From Nocardia sp. NBC_00416 (lineage in GTDB: Bacteria; Actinomycetota; Actinomycetes; Mycobacteriales; Mycobacteriaceae), in the NCBI RefSeq assembly GCF_036032445.1, contig NZ_CP107932.1:6016501-6080500 (forward strand): a stretch of 64,000 nucleotides of DNA, in the 5' to 3' direction. Positions 9,701 through 18,025 of the stretch are shown piece by piece. Position 1 is the stretch's first letter. Each line of letters opens with the position of its first letter. Below the pieces are notes generated by a model that saw only the letters and a list, made by a program, of their open reading frames with translations, made no database searches and was not told the DNA's origin. Position numbers and translations under genes: made by a program.

Positions 9701-11002
9701 CGGCGCGGTATCGGTCCCGACCCGCAGGCTCTCCCACCGATAGTCCGGTGCGTCGACCGCGAGAGCCGCCAGATTGCGGGTGAATTCGCTCAGATCGGCG
9801 GCGGTCCGGTGTGAGGTGCCCAGTACGCGCGCGCCGGTGTCGGACAGTGCCGTCACGTTCTCCTCGACGGCGAGCTGCAGGGTCGGATGTTCGGCGATTT
9901 CGACGAAGGTCCCGATCTCGCGCGCGGCAGCGGCGGCGACGGCCTTGTCGAAGCGGACCGGGTTGCGCAGATTCCAGAACCAGTACTCGCCGATCGGCAG
10001 ATCGGCGGTGATCTCCGCGCCGAGGGTCGCGCCGAAACAAGCGATCTTCCCCGGGGTGAAGTGCCTGTTCTCCAGCCGTTTCTCGATCGCGTTGTGGATC
10101 TCGTCGCGGAATTCGTTGACCATGCTGGTATGCGCCGGGTACCTGACCCGGATCACCCGCGCGAAGACGCCCTGTTCGGTGCAGGCGTCCACCACCTCGG
10201 CGACGGTGTCGCGCGCTCCGGACAGCGCGGTCATGGTGGGGGAGTTCACCACCGAGACCTGCGCCCAGCCGGAACGCTGGGTGAGCAGTTCTTCACAGGT
10301 TTCCCGGTCGGCCGCGACGACGGCCATCGCGTAGTCGTCGGAGGAGATGGTGTCCACCGCGCGGGCCCGGGTGCCGACTACGAGCGCGGCATCGGCGAGG
10401 GTCATCAGGCCCGATACGTAAGCGGCGGCGATCTCGCCTTGACTGTGCCCGATGACGGCCGCCGGCTCCGCACCCGCGGCGCGCCACATGGCCGCGATCC
10501 CGGCCATCTGCGCGAACAGTGCCGGTTGCACGACGCGCGCGCTGTCGTCGGCGGGCGCGTTCTCGTCGAGCAGGTAGTGCAGTGGCGATTCGCCGAACAG
10601 TTCGCGGAAAACCGTGTCGCAGCGATCGACTTCGGCGCGGTAGGCCGGCGCCCGGTCGTAGAACAGGCGACCCATTCCCGGTCGCTGTCCGCCCTGACCG
10701 GGGAAGACGAACGCGATCCCGCGGCCGGGCGCGGTGGAGCGGACGACGGCGCGATGTTCGCCGCCGGCGGCGACGGCCCGCAGGGCCTCGGTCAGTCCGG
10801 CGGTATCGGTCACCATGGCCAGGGCGCGATCGCGGCGGGCCACCCGGGTCCGGAAGATCATCTCCGCGATCCGCTGGACCGGGACACCGGGCCGGGTTTC
10901 GAGGTAGGCGAGCAGATCGGCGGCCTCGGCGGCCAGCAGGGCGGGGGTCGGCGCCGACACGAGAACCGGGACGGTCCCGTCGGGGAGCTGGTACTCAGAA
11001 AT
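6719..11002 (-). CDS. Polyketide synthase AT-KR-ACP with C-terminal methyltransferase (MbtD-like)
   Basis: About 1,427 residues. Domains in order: acyltransferase (FVFPGQGGQ, nucleophile GHSQGE near 185), ketoreductase (VTGGTGSLG near 685, with FSSFAATLGGRGKIIYAAAN as the Ser/Tyr region), acyl carrier (LGLDSLQ near 975), and a type-12-like SAM methyltransferase (LELGAGIGG near 1246). MbtD of mycobactin has AT-KR-ACP; the methyltransferase is extra and fits the 2-methyl or 2,2-dimethyl-3-hydroxy acid of nocobactins. There is no ketosynthase; that is the separate gene just upstream, which overlaps it. The start is unclear: no ATG or GTG lies near the family start. An ATT at 11002-11000 has GAGGAG 7 nt upstream and overlaps the ketosynthase stop, so I use it; a GTG further inside is the alternative. 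Confidence 0.85.
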   Translation of the reverse strand: MSEYQLPDGTVPVLVSAPTPALLAAEAADLLAYLETRPGVPVQRIAEMIFRTRVARRDRALAMVTDTAGLTEALRAVAAGGEHRAVVRSTAPGRGIAFVFPGQGGQRPGMGRLFYDRAPAYRAEVDRCDTVFRELFGESPLHYLLDENAPADDSARVVQPALFAQMAGIAAMWRAAGAEPAAVIGHSQGEIAAAYVSGLMTLADAALVVGTRARAVDTISSDDYAMAVVAADRETCEELLTQRSGWAQVSVVNSPTMTALSGARDTVAEVVDACTEQGVFARVIRVRYPAHTSMVNEFRDEIHNAIEKRLENRHFTPGKIACFGATLGAEITADLPIGEYWFWNLRNPVRFDKAVAAAAAREIGTFVEIAEHPTLQLAVEENVTALSDTGARVLGTSHRTAADLSEFTRNLAALAVDAPDYRWESLRVGTDTAPTLPLRDFPHVRMNEVRLWLPYNSGSRDRATTPAATVPTAIERTPEASVDRTPEVFRPELVVEHWVRLTRRTMAAPRRLGIIDHTGAQAELAAALCAEAANHGATAQVVDPAAGCGDVDTLVVLLPEYPELTATAAATATADFFGGRAWWPGLSDAITACWLVTTAGEKVRDDDPAPHPVPAAASAGFRCAGTEFPGVAFGHLDLAPGTAAGAILTALHTAGETELALRDGGLYAKRLHTGESAGADIAPANIVVTGGTGSLGRQICEHFARAGATRITLVSRTGETAEITAALAPIRQSSSTLIRVRACDIGDPAAVALLAEQLRDEPVDLVLHAAADYAGVTELELEAITAEQVRRVLHGKVIGVENLLNALPTAPDCHTVLFSSFAATLGGRGKIIYAAANRMLDAFAHRARAAGQHCVSVQWGQWAAYRGQNDTDSAQLAAVGYLPMAATEAIALGLNGLTHNAIVAAFDWDRGRSVLDAYGYGPVLSELSTPAPAAPAVPVATAPAAAVDIGRRVTEVLTEVLGAEDSDGLDTTRSLVALGLDSLQALEFRRRIDSEFGYDLPVADLLGGATVDSISSSLGARPKAASTRPAAPTAPARSVQTTAARPVSRPVSGTEPAEIAATARQTAEQAVPRNLDPRALRTARRDLDIAGMRAMLTTLAPALDDGGFHTADEIAAQVQFAERHHWLLRRWLDELTGEGCLEYDPSRGYRSAAAPSEPGSADLYRICADLGYSPQFADFLRSSADNLTGLAQDRVRVQELLFPGGDMLTAEGAYRENIISHYLNLAAREAVAGVAARIAGDRAPVRILELGAGIGGTTDEVITGLSGLPVDYHFTDLSTFFLNAARERFAAHPWMRYGIMDMNADLRGATDRYDIVIGANVLHNALHIGDMLRDLHDLLNPGGAVVFVEACKANYPLLTSMKFLMSAAPGATHPGKDDIRQGARIFLTEDEWCDQLRAAGFTPMLVLPERDHPMFLLDQRVFAALRD

Positions 11003-12317
11003 TGTCGTTCTCCTCGTGCGCGGGAATGGCGATGATGGCGTGGGCATTGGCGCCCCCCGCGCCGAACGAGGACACGGCGCCGTAGCGGATATCGTCTTTC
11101 GGCTGCCACGGTTGCGTTTTCGTGGCCAGCCGCAGACTCGATCGGCTCCAGTCGACCTTGGTGGTGGGATTGTCCGCGTAGAGAGTCGGCGGTATTTCGC
11201 CGTGCCGGCCGGCCAACAGGAGTTTGCCGAGCCCGAGCATTCCCGCCGCCGCCTGCGCGTGCCCGGCATTGGATTTCACCGATCCCAGCACCGGATCGCC
11301 GCCTGCGGCGCCGTAGGTGTTCTGCAGTGCGGTGAGTTCGGCGACGTCACCGGCGCGGGTGGCGGTGCCGTGGCCTTCGATCATGCCGATATCGGCGGGG
11401 TCGATCCCGGACATCTCGACGGTCCGCCGGACCAGTTTCTCCTGTGCGTGCGCGCGCGGCACCAGAATCGGACGGCCTTTGCCGTTGTGGTTGGTGTAGC
11501 TGGCCAGCACGCGCCCGTACACCGGATGCCCGAGGCGCCGGGCCCGTGCTTCCGGTTCGACCAGCAGTGCGACGGCGCCCTCGCCCCACAGAGTGCCCGA
11601 GGCATCGTCGGAATAGGCCCGGCAGTGCCCGTCCGAGGAAAGCGCGCCGTTCTTGGCGAATTCGTAGAACCCCATCGGGGAACTCATCACGCAGACCGCG
11701 CCCGCGATGGCCCAGTCGCATTCGCCGTTGCGGAGCGCGGAAACCGCCAGATGCAGCGCGGTCAGTGAGGAGGCGCAGGCCGAATCGATGCACATCGAGG
11801 GTCCGGTCAGGCCCAGGGAATGCGATATCCGCCCGGCCACACCCAGTTGGCCGTAACCCACGGTCCGGAAACCGGAGTGCTCGTTGATTTCGCTGGCGCT
11901 GGGCCCGTACTCCATCGGGGAGGCGCCGATATAGCAGCCCGCGTCCTCTCCCGCGAGCGCACCGGGGTTGACCCCGGCGTTCTCCAGTGCGCGCCACGCC
12001 ACCCGCAACCCCACCCGCTGCTGCGGATCGGAGGCCAGGGCCTCGCGCTGGGAGATGCCGAAGAACGAGGGATCGAATTCCGCGACCCGGTCCAGGAATC
12101 CGCCCGCGTCGCCGACCTGTCCCCAGCCTTCCCGGTCGCCGAGTGACAGCAGTTCCTCGATCGGCCAGCCGCGGTCACGGGGGAAGGGGCCGATCAATTC
12201 GCGTGAATTCGCCAGGGCCGACCAATACGAACTCAGGGTATCGATTCCGCCGGGGGCCTCCACGGCCATTCCGGAAATTACAATGTGATCGCGGTCCGGG
12301 CCGGCCGTCGATGTCAT
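10995..12317 (-). CDS. Stand-alone beta-ketoacyl synthase of the siderophore polyketide arm (MbtC-like)
   Basis: This 440-residue protein is a single ketosynthase, as in MbtC. The active-site Cys is in DSACASS near residue 178, and the two His are in EGHGTAT near 311 and NAGHAQAA near 350. It should work with the AT-KR-ACP-MT protein encoded directly downstream, adding a malonyl unit to a fatty acyl starter to make the lipid-like beta-hydroxy acid of the siderophore. The ATG at 12317 opens the conserved DHIVISGMAVEAPGG start. Its last codons overlap the start region of the downstream gene, which indicates translational coupling. The thioesterase gene lies 27 bp upstream. Confidence 0.88.
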   Translation of the reverse strand: MTSTAGPDRDHIVISGMAVEAPGGIDTLSSYWSALANSRELIGPFPRDRGWPIEELLSLGDREGWGQVGDAGGFLDRVAEFDPSFFGISQREALASDPQQRVGLRVAWRALENAGVNPGALAGEDAGCYIGASPMEYGPSASEINEHSGFRTVGYGQLGVAGRISHSLGLTGPSMCIDSACASSLTALHLAVSALRNGECDWAIAGAVCVMSSPMGFYEFAKNGALSSDGHCRAYSDDASGTLWGEGAVALLVEPEARARRLGHPVYGRVLASYTNHNGKGRPILVPRAHAQEKLVRRTVEMSGIDPADIGMIEGHGTATRAGDVAELTALQNTYGAAGGDPVLGSVKSNAGHAQAAAGMLGLGKLLLAGRHGEIPPTLYADNPTTKVDWSRSSLRLATKTQPWQPKDDIRYGAVSSFGAGGANAHAIIAIPAHEENDNF

Positions 12318-12344
12318 TCTGATCCTCGCGGTGGTGTGGATGGA

Positions 12345-13085
12345 TCACGCTCTGGGCGTGATTAATTCAGCCAATTCGTCGACATAGTCGTTCAGGTAGA
12401 AATGGCCGCCTTCGAAGACGGTGATATCGACCTCGGCGCTGTGTTTGCGCCAGCCGTTGAGTTCGGCGAGGGTGACGATCGGATCGTTGTCCCCGCCGAT
12501 CGCGTGGATCGGCGCCTGGATTCGGACGTCGTCGGTGCAGGAGTAGCGCTCGGAGGCGGCATGATCCTGTTTGACGACGGGCAGTGTCATCCGCATCAGA
12601 TCCCGGTTGGTCATCACATCGCCGGTGGTGCCCTCGAGCCGGGTGAGATGGTCGAGCAGGGCTTCGTCGTCCTTGGGTGCGGGCTCTTTGGTTTCCGCGA
12701 TATGCGGGGCGACCGCGGCCGATATATAGGCCCGGTCGATGCCGACGCCCGCGGCTTCGGCGAGCCGGACGAATTCGAACGAGACGACCGCGCCCATGCT
12801 GTGGCCGAATGTCGTGATCGGCACATCGCGGTAGCGGTCCGTATCACTGAATTCCGTGAAGGCGCCGGCCGCGAATTCGGGCAGGGTCGCCGGTGCGGGT
12901 TCGTGGACGCGGTCCTGGCGGCCCGGGTACTGGAACACGAGAACCTCGTAGTGCGCGCTGAAGGCTTTGGAGAATGCGCGATAGGCCGACGCCCCCGCAC
13001 CGGCGTGCGGGAATATCAGCAACAGGGGGCTGCCGGGGGAACTCGGCTTGTGAAACTGCCTGATCCAGCGTGGTCCGGGTGGCAT
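12345..13085 (-). CDS. Type II thioesterase (alpha/beta hydrolase) of NRPS/PKS clusters
   Basis: This 246-residue protein is of usual length for TE II enzymes. LLLIFPHAGAGASAYR at the N-terminus, the nucleophile GHSMGA, and GGHFYL near the C-terminus supply the Ser and His of the triad. Such enzymes clear wrongly loaded or stalled acyl groups from carrier domains. The ATG at 13085 is preferred over one 18 bp upstream because GGAGG lies 6 nt before it. It is the first gene of a minus-strand operon with the ketosynthase and polyketide synthase genes. An IdeR-type box lies about 112 bp upstream, so the whole polyketide arm is probably iron-repressed. Confidence 0.85.
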   Translation of the reverse strand: MPPGPRWIRQFHKPSSPGSPLLLIFPHAGAGASAYRAFSKAFSAHYEVLVFQYPGRQDRVHEPAPATLPEFAAGAFTEFSDTDRYRDVPITTFGHSMGAVVSFEFVRLAEAAGVGIDRAYISAAVAPHIAETKEPAPKDDEALLDHLTRLEGTTGDVMTNRDLMRMTLPVVKQDHAASERYSCTDDVRIQAPIHAIGGDNDPIVTLAELNGWRKHSAEVDITVFEGGHFYLNDYVDELAELITPRA

Positions 13086-13197
13086 GGTGCTCCTCCACAT
13101 CATCTGCTCGCTCGGTGTCAGGCGGCGGGCAGCGAGGTCTCGTCAGGGGCGGTCCGCGACGGCGACTCGTCCTTCGCTGTGCCGGGCGCCTGATGAG

Positions 13198-13216
13198 TTA
13201 GGTAAGGCTACCGTAA
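13198..13216 (-). promoter_or_regulatory. IdeR-type iron box of the thioesterase/polyketide operon
   Basis: TTAGGTAAGGCTACCGTAA matches the IdeR consensus at 16 of 19 positions. It is the iron box nearer to the minus-strand operon in the 287-bp divergent region. Confidence 0.7.
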
Positions 13217-13287
13217 TTTATCGGGCCCTGATAGTGGGAAGTCAGCAGTGGGAACTTCCGGTGCTTCAGAACTGCTGGCACCGATGT

Positions 13288-13306
13288 TTTGCATAGGCTA
13301 ACCTAA
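13288..13306 (+). promoter_or_regulatory. IdeR-type iron box of the NRPS operon
   Basis: TTTGCATAGGCTAACCTAA matches the IdeR consensus at 16 of 19 positions, including the whole right half. It lies 67 bp upstream of the C-A-PCP-E synthetase gene. Confidence 0.75.
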
Positions 13307-13372
13307 GTCGCTAGCGTGAGCGAAACTGCGCGAGATGCAGCTTCCCGGGACAACGGCTGAGGAGTCGCCTTC

Positions 13373-16300
13373 ATGTCGGAGAAGACGAAAATCCAATCGG
13401 CCGAGAGCGATCCGGTTCCACAGATCGAAGATGTGCTCGCCCTCAGTCCGCTGCAGGAGGGGCTGTTCTCCCTGGCCCGGCTGGCCGGCGCAGGCGATCT
13501 CTACACAATGCAGTTCGCGCTGCACATCACCGGTCCGGTCGACGGCGACCTGCTGCGGCGCAGTATCGAAGCGATCCTGATCCGCCACCCCAACCTCCGG
13601 GCGGCCTTCTGGGATCAGGACCTGCCCAAACCCGTGCAGATCGTGCCGAGTTCGGTGGTGCTGCCCTGGTTCGAGCGCACCGCCGACCACCGCGAATACG
13701 AGGCGCTGGCCGAATCGGAGGCGCGCACCGGTTTCGACCTGGCCCGCGGACCGGCGCTGCGGGTGGTGTTCGTATCCCTTCCCGACGGAACGCACCGGAT
13801 GATCCTGACCGCCCACCACCTGCTGATGGACGGGTGGTCGCTGGGCGTGTTCTTCCGCGAGATGTACGCGATCTACCAGGCCGGCGGATCGGCCGGGGGC
13901 CTGCCCGCGCCGCGGCCGTACCGGGACTACATCGGCTGGCTCACCGCCCGCGACCCCGCCGCCGACCTGTCCAGATGGACCGAGTACCTGGCGGGTGCCG
14001 AACCGCTGATCCTCGGCGAGCGTGCGGATTCGGCGATCAACACCATCGTGCCCGAAGTGCATGTGCTGAAACTGACCGAGACCGAGACCGAAAGGTTGCG
14101 GGCCTGGGCCGGAACCAGCGGCCTCACGCTGAACACCGCGGTGCAATACGCCTGGTCGGTGGTGCTCGGCCGGCTCACCGACCGCGACGATGTGGTGTTC
14201 GGCACCACCGTCTCCGGCCGGCCCGATGAGCTGACCGGCGTCGAGACGATGATCGGCCTGTTCATCAATACGATTCCCGTGCGGGTACGGCTCGATACCG
14301 CCGACGGCGGGGGAGACGGTGTGGTCGCCGCGTGCCGCCGCCTCCAGCGGGAGGCGGTCGCCATGCGCGGCGCCGGTTATCTCAGTCTGTCCGAGATCCA
14401 GCGGGCGGCCGGGCGCGGCGGCCTGTTCGACACCCTGTTCGTTTTCGAGAACGTGCCGGTCGGAGATGTGCTGCGACCGGTGAACCTGGCCGACGGCACC
14501 GAGTGGTCGGTGATCGAATCGCAGGGTCTCACCCACTATCCGCTGGCCGTCGTCTCCTATCTGCTGGAGGGCGAACTCTCGATCGGCGTCGAAGCGGTAC
14601 CCGCGCTACTGGGCCATCTCGCACCCGCCGACCTGCCCGAACGGCTGGCACAAGTGTTGCGGCGGCTACCCGATCTCGGTACCGCCCGCTCGGCGGACCT
14701 GGATGTGCTCCTCCCAGGTGAACAGCCGCGGCCGCCGGTCGAACCGGCCGCCGAAATCCTCGGTGGGGGAGTGGCCGAACTGTTCGCGCGCTGTGCGGCG
14801 GCGACGCCGGACGCGCTCGCGCTGAGCACCGCGGACCAGCGGTTCACCTATCGCGAACTGGCCGCGGCCGCGCAGCGGGTGGCGGCGGCGCTCATCGCCC
14901 GCGGTGTCGGTGCGGAAGACGTGGTAGCGCTGGCCCTGCCGCGGTCGGCCGAATCCGTGATCGCGGTGCTGGGTGTGCTCGCGGCCGGAGCGGCGTACGT
15001 ACCGCTGGATATCGAACTCCCCGCCGCGCGTATCGAATCGATCCTGCGTCAGGCCGCACCGAGGGTGGTCCTCACCACCGCCGGAGTGGAGGTGCTCGAT
15101 GAGATAGGCGAGCTGCCGGATCTGCTCGATATGGCCACGGCGGCGGTAGCCGATCCCGGCGATACCGCGTTCCCGGTTCCGGTCCATCCGGACCAACGCG
15201 CCTATCTGATCTTCACCTCCGGGTCCACCGGAGAACCCAAGGGAGTCGTCGGCACGCACCGGGCTCTCGCGGCATATTTCGCCGACCACCGCGAACGCGT
15301 CTACCGCCCGGCCGTCACCCGGCTGGGCCGGCCGCTGCGGATCGCGCACGCGTGGTCACTGAGTTTCGACGCCTCGTGGCAGCCGTTGATCGGATTGTTC
15401 GACGGTCACGCGATCCATCTGTTCGGGCAGGCAGAGATGCGTGACGCGGGAGAGCTGGTCGCCGGGATCCGGCGGCACGAACTCGACATGATCGATACGA
15501 CGCCGTCGATGTTCGCGCAGTTGGCGGCGGCCGGACTGGTCGACGAGTACGGGAACGTGCCGCTCGCGGTTCTCGCGCTGGGCGGCGAGGCGATCGGCGC
15601 ACCGCTGTGGCGGCAACTCGCGGCGCTGTCGGGGACCGCCGTGCACAACTGCTACGGCCCCACCGAGACCACCGTCGAGGCGGTGGTCGCCGCCGTGACC
15701 GACCCGAACGGCGTGCCGGTGATCGGCGCCCCCACGACCGGCACGGCCGGTTATGTCCTCGACTCCCGGCTGCGGGCGGTGCCGAACGGTGTGGTGGGCG
15801 AGCTGTATCTCGCGGGCGCGCAACTGGCTCGCGGGTACATCGGCCGCCCGGGCGGTACCGCGGAGCGTTTCGTCGCCGACCCCTACCAACTCGGCGCTCG
15901 TATGTATCGCACGGGTGATCTGGTGCGGCGCTCGGCGTCCGGCGAGCTGGCCTATCTCGGTCGCGCCGACGGTCAGGTGAAGATCCGCGGCTACCGGATC
16001 GAACTCGGCGAGGTCGAGACAGCGCTGGCGGCGCTGCCCGGTGTGCGTTCGGCGGCGGTGCTGCCGTATCGCCGGCCCAGCGGTGCGGTGCTCGTCGGTT
16101 TCGTGATCGGCGCCGGGCCGGACTTCGACGCCGGGGATCTGCGCGCACGGCTCGCCGGAAGCCTTCCCGCGTACATGGTGCCGCAGCGGGTGCTGGCGGT
16201 GGACGCCCTGCCGGTGACCGGTAACGGCAAACTCGATGTGCGGCGGCTCGAGGCGCTCGCGGCCGAAGCTTTCCGCGGTGAGGCGGGCGGCGCCGCCCGC

Positions 16301-17983
16301 ACCGACACCGAACGCGCGATCTGCGCCGTGATCGCCGAACTGACCGGTGGCCCCCGGCCGGGCGTCGACGACGATCTGATCGAGCTCGGTCTCGACAGCA
16401 TCGTCGCCCTCTCCCTGGTGAACGGGCTGCGCCGGGCAGGCATCGCGACGACTCCGCGCACCATCCTGAGCGTGGGCACCATCGCCGAGCTCGCCGCCCG
16501 CATCGACAGCGGCGATACCGCCGAACACCGGTCGGCGGTCGCCGAATACGGTGCGGTCGGCGCGGTCCCGATCCTGTCCTGGATGCACGAATACGGTGGT
16601 TATCGGCGGTTCTCGCTGAGCGCACTGCTCGTACTGCCCGCCGGTATCGGTGCCGCGCAGCTGGTCGCCGTACTCCAGGCGCTGCTCGACGGACACGATC
16701 TGCTGCGCGCCCGGTTCACCGAGACCGCGACCGGTTACGAGCTCTACACCCGGGAGCCCGGAGTGATCTCCGCGGCGGAGATACTCATCACGTGCGACGG
16801 CGGCGCGGATCTCCCCGCGACGGTGGCCGCCCGGGCCCGGGCCGACGCTGAACTGCTCGATCCGCCGGCCGGGAACCTGGTGCGCGCGACCCGGATCGTC
16901 CGGCCCGCGACGACCGATCTGCTGCTGCTCACCGTGCACCATCTCGCCGTGGACCCGGTGTCCTGGTACGTGATCAGCGCCGACCTGGCCGCGAGCTGGG
17001 CCGAGTTGACCGCCGATCCGGCGGCGCGGCCGGATCGGGTTCCCGCGCTCCGCCCGCCGGTCGAGCACACCGGCTACCGCGAATACGCGGCGGCGTTGCG
17101 TGAGCGCGCTTCGCTGCCGGAAGTTCTCGCGCAGCGTGCGTACTGGCAACGACAGTCGGCGCTGCCCGATCCGGTGCTCGGCAGCCGCCGCCCCGATCCG
17201 TCGGCCGACGGCTGGGGCTCCTACCGCGCGCTCCGATTCGATACACCGGCCGCGACCACCGCGGCGTTGCTGGAATCCCCCGCCGCGGTGGCCGGGGTGC
17301 GCGAATTCCTGCTCGCGACCTTGGTGGTCACCCTGGCGACCTGGCGGACCGAACGCGGTCAGGACCCGTCCGGCGGGGCCTATGTCGCGATGGAGGCCCA
17401 CGGCCGCGAGGACGCGATACTCGGCCCCGATATCGACACGTCCCATACGGTCGGGTGGTTCACCAGTATGTTCCCCGCCCGTTTCGGGGCCGGTGTCGAA
17501 CCGGTCGATCTGGCCGCGGTACGCGAGGATCCGGACCGGGTCCGGGCACTGCTGGAGGCGGTGGCCGCCGAGGTCGCCGCGATCCCCAACAACGGGCTGG
17601 ACTACGGGGTGCTGCGGTATCTGACCGAGGATCCCGCTGTGACGGCGGCCCCGGCGCCGCAGATCCTGTTCGACTACCTCGGCCGGGTCGATATGACGGG
17701 CTCCAGCACCGAGTGGACGCCGGCGTCGGAGGCCGGACTGGTCGAGCATCTGCCGCTGGCCCCGGAGCCCGATTTCGGTCTGCGTTGCGCCGTGGACGTG
17801 CTCGCGGGCATCGGCCCGACTCCGGACGGGCCCCAATTGGTGACGCTACTGCGTTGGAGCGAAGCACTGTTCGCCGAATCCGAGATCGATCGGCTGGTCG
17901 AGATCTGGCAGGACGTGATGACGGCGTTGATCCACGCGCTCGCCCCGGTCGATCTGCGGGCCGCCGACTCGGTCGGCGCCTGA
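13373..17983 (+). CDS. NRPS with C-A-PCP-E domains, probably lysine-incorporating
   Basis: About 1,536 residues. Condensation domain (about 20-450) with HHLLMDGW near 146; adenylation domain (about 470-950) with FTSGSTGEPKG near 612 and TGNGKLD at its end; carrier domain LGLDSIVAL near 1005; then a condensation-like domain whose HHLAVDPVSW (HHxxxDxxSW) and PNNGLDYGVL blocks mark it as an epimerisation domain. By comparison with mycobactin and nocobactin assembly, it most likely loads the first N6-hydroxylysine onto the phenyloxazoline chain. I did not derive the substrate from the adenylation pocket. The E domain may give a D residue or be inactive. The ATG at 13373 has little Shine-Dalgarno signal; an IdeR box lies 67 bp upstream. 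The next NRPS follows after 42 bp. Confidence 0.85.
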   Translation: MSEKTKIQSAESDPVPQIEDVLALSPLQEGLFSLARLAGAGDLYTMQFALHITGPVDGDLLRRSIEAILIRHPNLRAAFWDQDLPKPVQIVPSSVVLPWFERTADHREYEALAESEARTGFDLARGPALRVVFVSLPDGTHRMILTAHHLLMDGWSLGVFFREMYAIYQAGGSAGGLPAPRPYRDYIGWLTARDPAADLSRWTEYLAGAEPLILGERADSAINTIVPEVHVLKLTETETERLRAWAGTSGLTLNTAVQYAWSVVLGRLTDRDDVVFGTTVSGRPDELTGVETMIGLFINTIPVRVRLDTADGGGDGVVAACRRLQREAVAMRGAGYLSLSEIQRAAGRGGLFDTLFVFENVPVGDVLRPVNLADGTEWSVIESQGLTHYPLAVVSYLLEGELSIGVEAVPALLGHLAPADLPERLAQVLRRLPDLGTARSADLDVLLPGEQPRPPVEPAAEILGGGVAELFARCAAATPDALALSTADQRFTYRELAAAAQRVAAALIARGVGAEDVVALALPRSAESVIAVLGVLAAGAAYVPLDIELPAARIESILRQAAPRVVLTTAGVEVLDEIGELPDLLDMATAAVADPGDTAFPVPVHPDQRAYLIFTSGSTGEPKGVVGTHRALAAYFADHRERVYRPAVTRLGRPLRIAHAWSLSFDASWQPLIGLFDGHAIHLFGQAEMRDAGELVAGIRRHELDMIDTTPSMFAQLAAAGLVDEYGNVPLAVLALGGEAIGAPLWRQLAALSGTAVHNCYGPTETTVEAVVAAVTDPNGVPVIGAPTTGTAGYVLDSRLRAVPNGVVGELYLAGAQLARGYIGRPGGTAERFVADPYQLGARMYRTGDLVRRSASGELAYLGRADGQVKIRGYRIELGEVETALAALPGVRSAAVLPYRRPSGAVLVGFVIGAGPDFDAGDLRARLAGSLPAYMVPQRVLAVDALPVTGNGKLDVRRLEALAAEAFRGEAGGAARTDTERAICAVIAELTGGPRPGVDDDLIELGLDSIVALSLVNGLRRAGIATTPRTILSVGTIAELAARIDSGDTAEHRSAVAEYGAVGAVPILSWMHEYGGYRRFSLSALLVLPAGIGAAQLVAVLQALLDGHDLLRARFTETATGYELYTREPGVISAAEILITCDGGADLPATVAARARADAELLDPPAGNLVRATRIVRPATTDLLLLTVHHLAVDPVSWYVISADLAASWAELTADPAARPDRVPALRPPVEHTGYREYAAALRERASLPEVLAQRAYWQRQSALPDPVLGSRRPDPSADGWGSYRALRFDTPAATTAALLESPAAVAGVREFLLATLVVTLATWRTERGQDPSGGAYVAMEAHGREDAILGPDIDTSHTVGWFTSMFPARFGAGVEPVDLAAVREDPDRVRALLEAVAAEVAAIPNNGLDYGVLRYLTEDPAVTAAPAPQILFDYLGRVDMTGSSTEWTPASEAGLVEHLPLAPEPDFGLRCAVDVLAGIGPTPDGPQLVTLLRWSEALFAESEIDRLVEIWQDVMTALIHALAPVDLRAADSVGA

Positions 17984-18025
17984 CCCGATCCGAACATCCA
18001 CTCACGCTGATTCCGAAGGAAAGCC

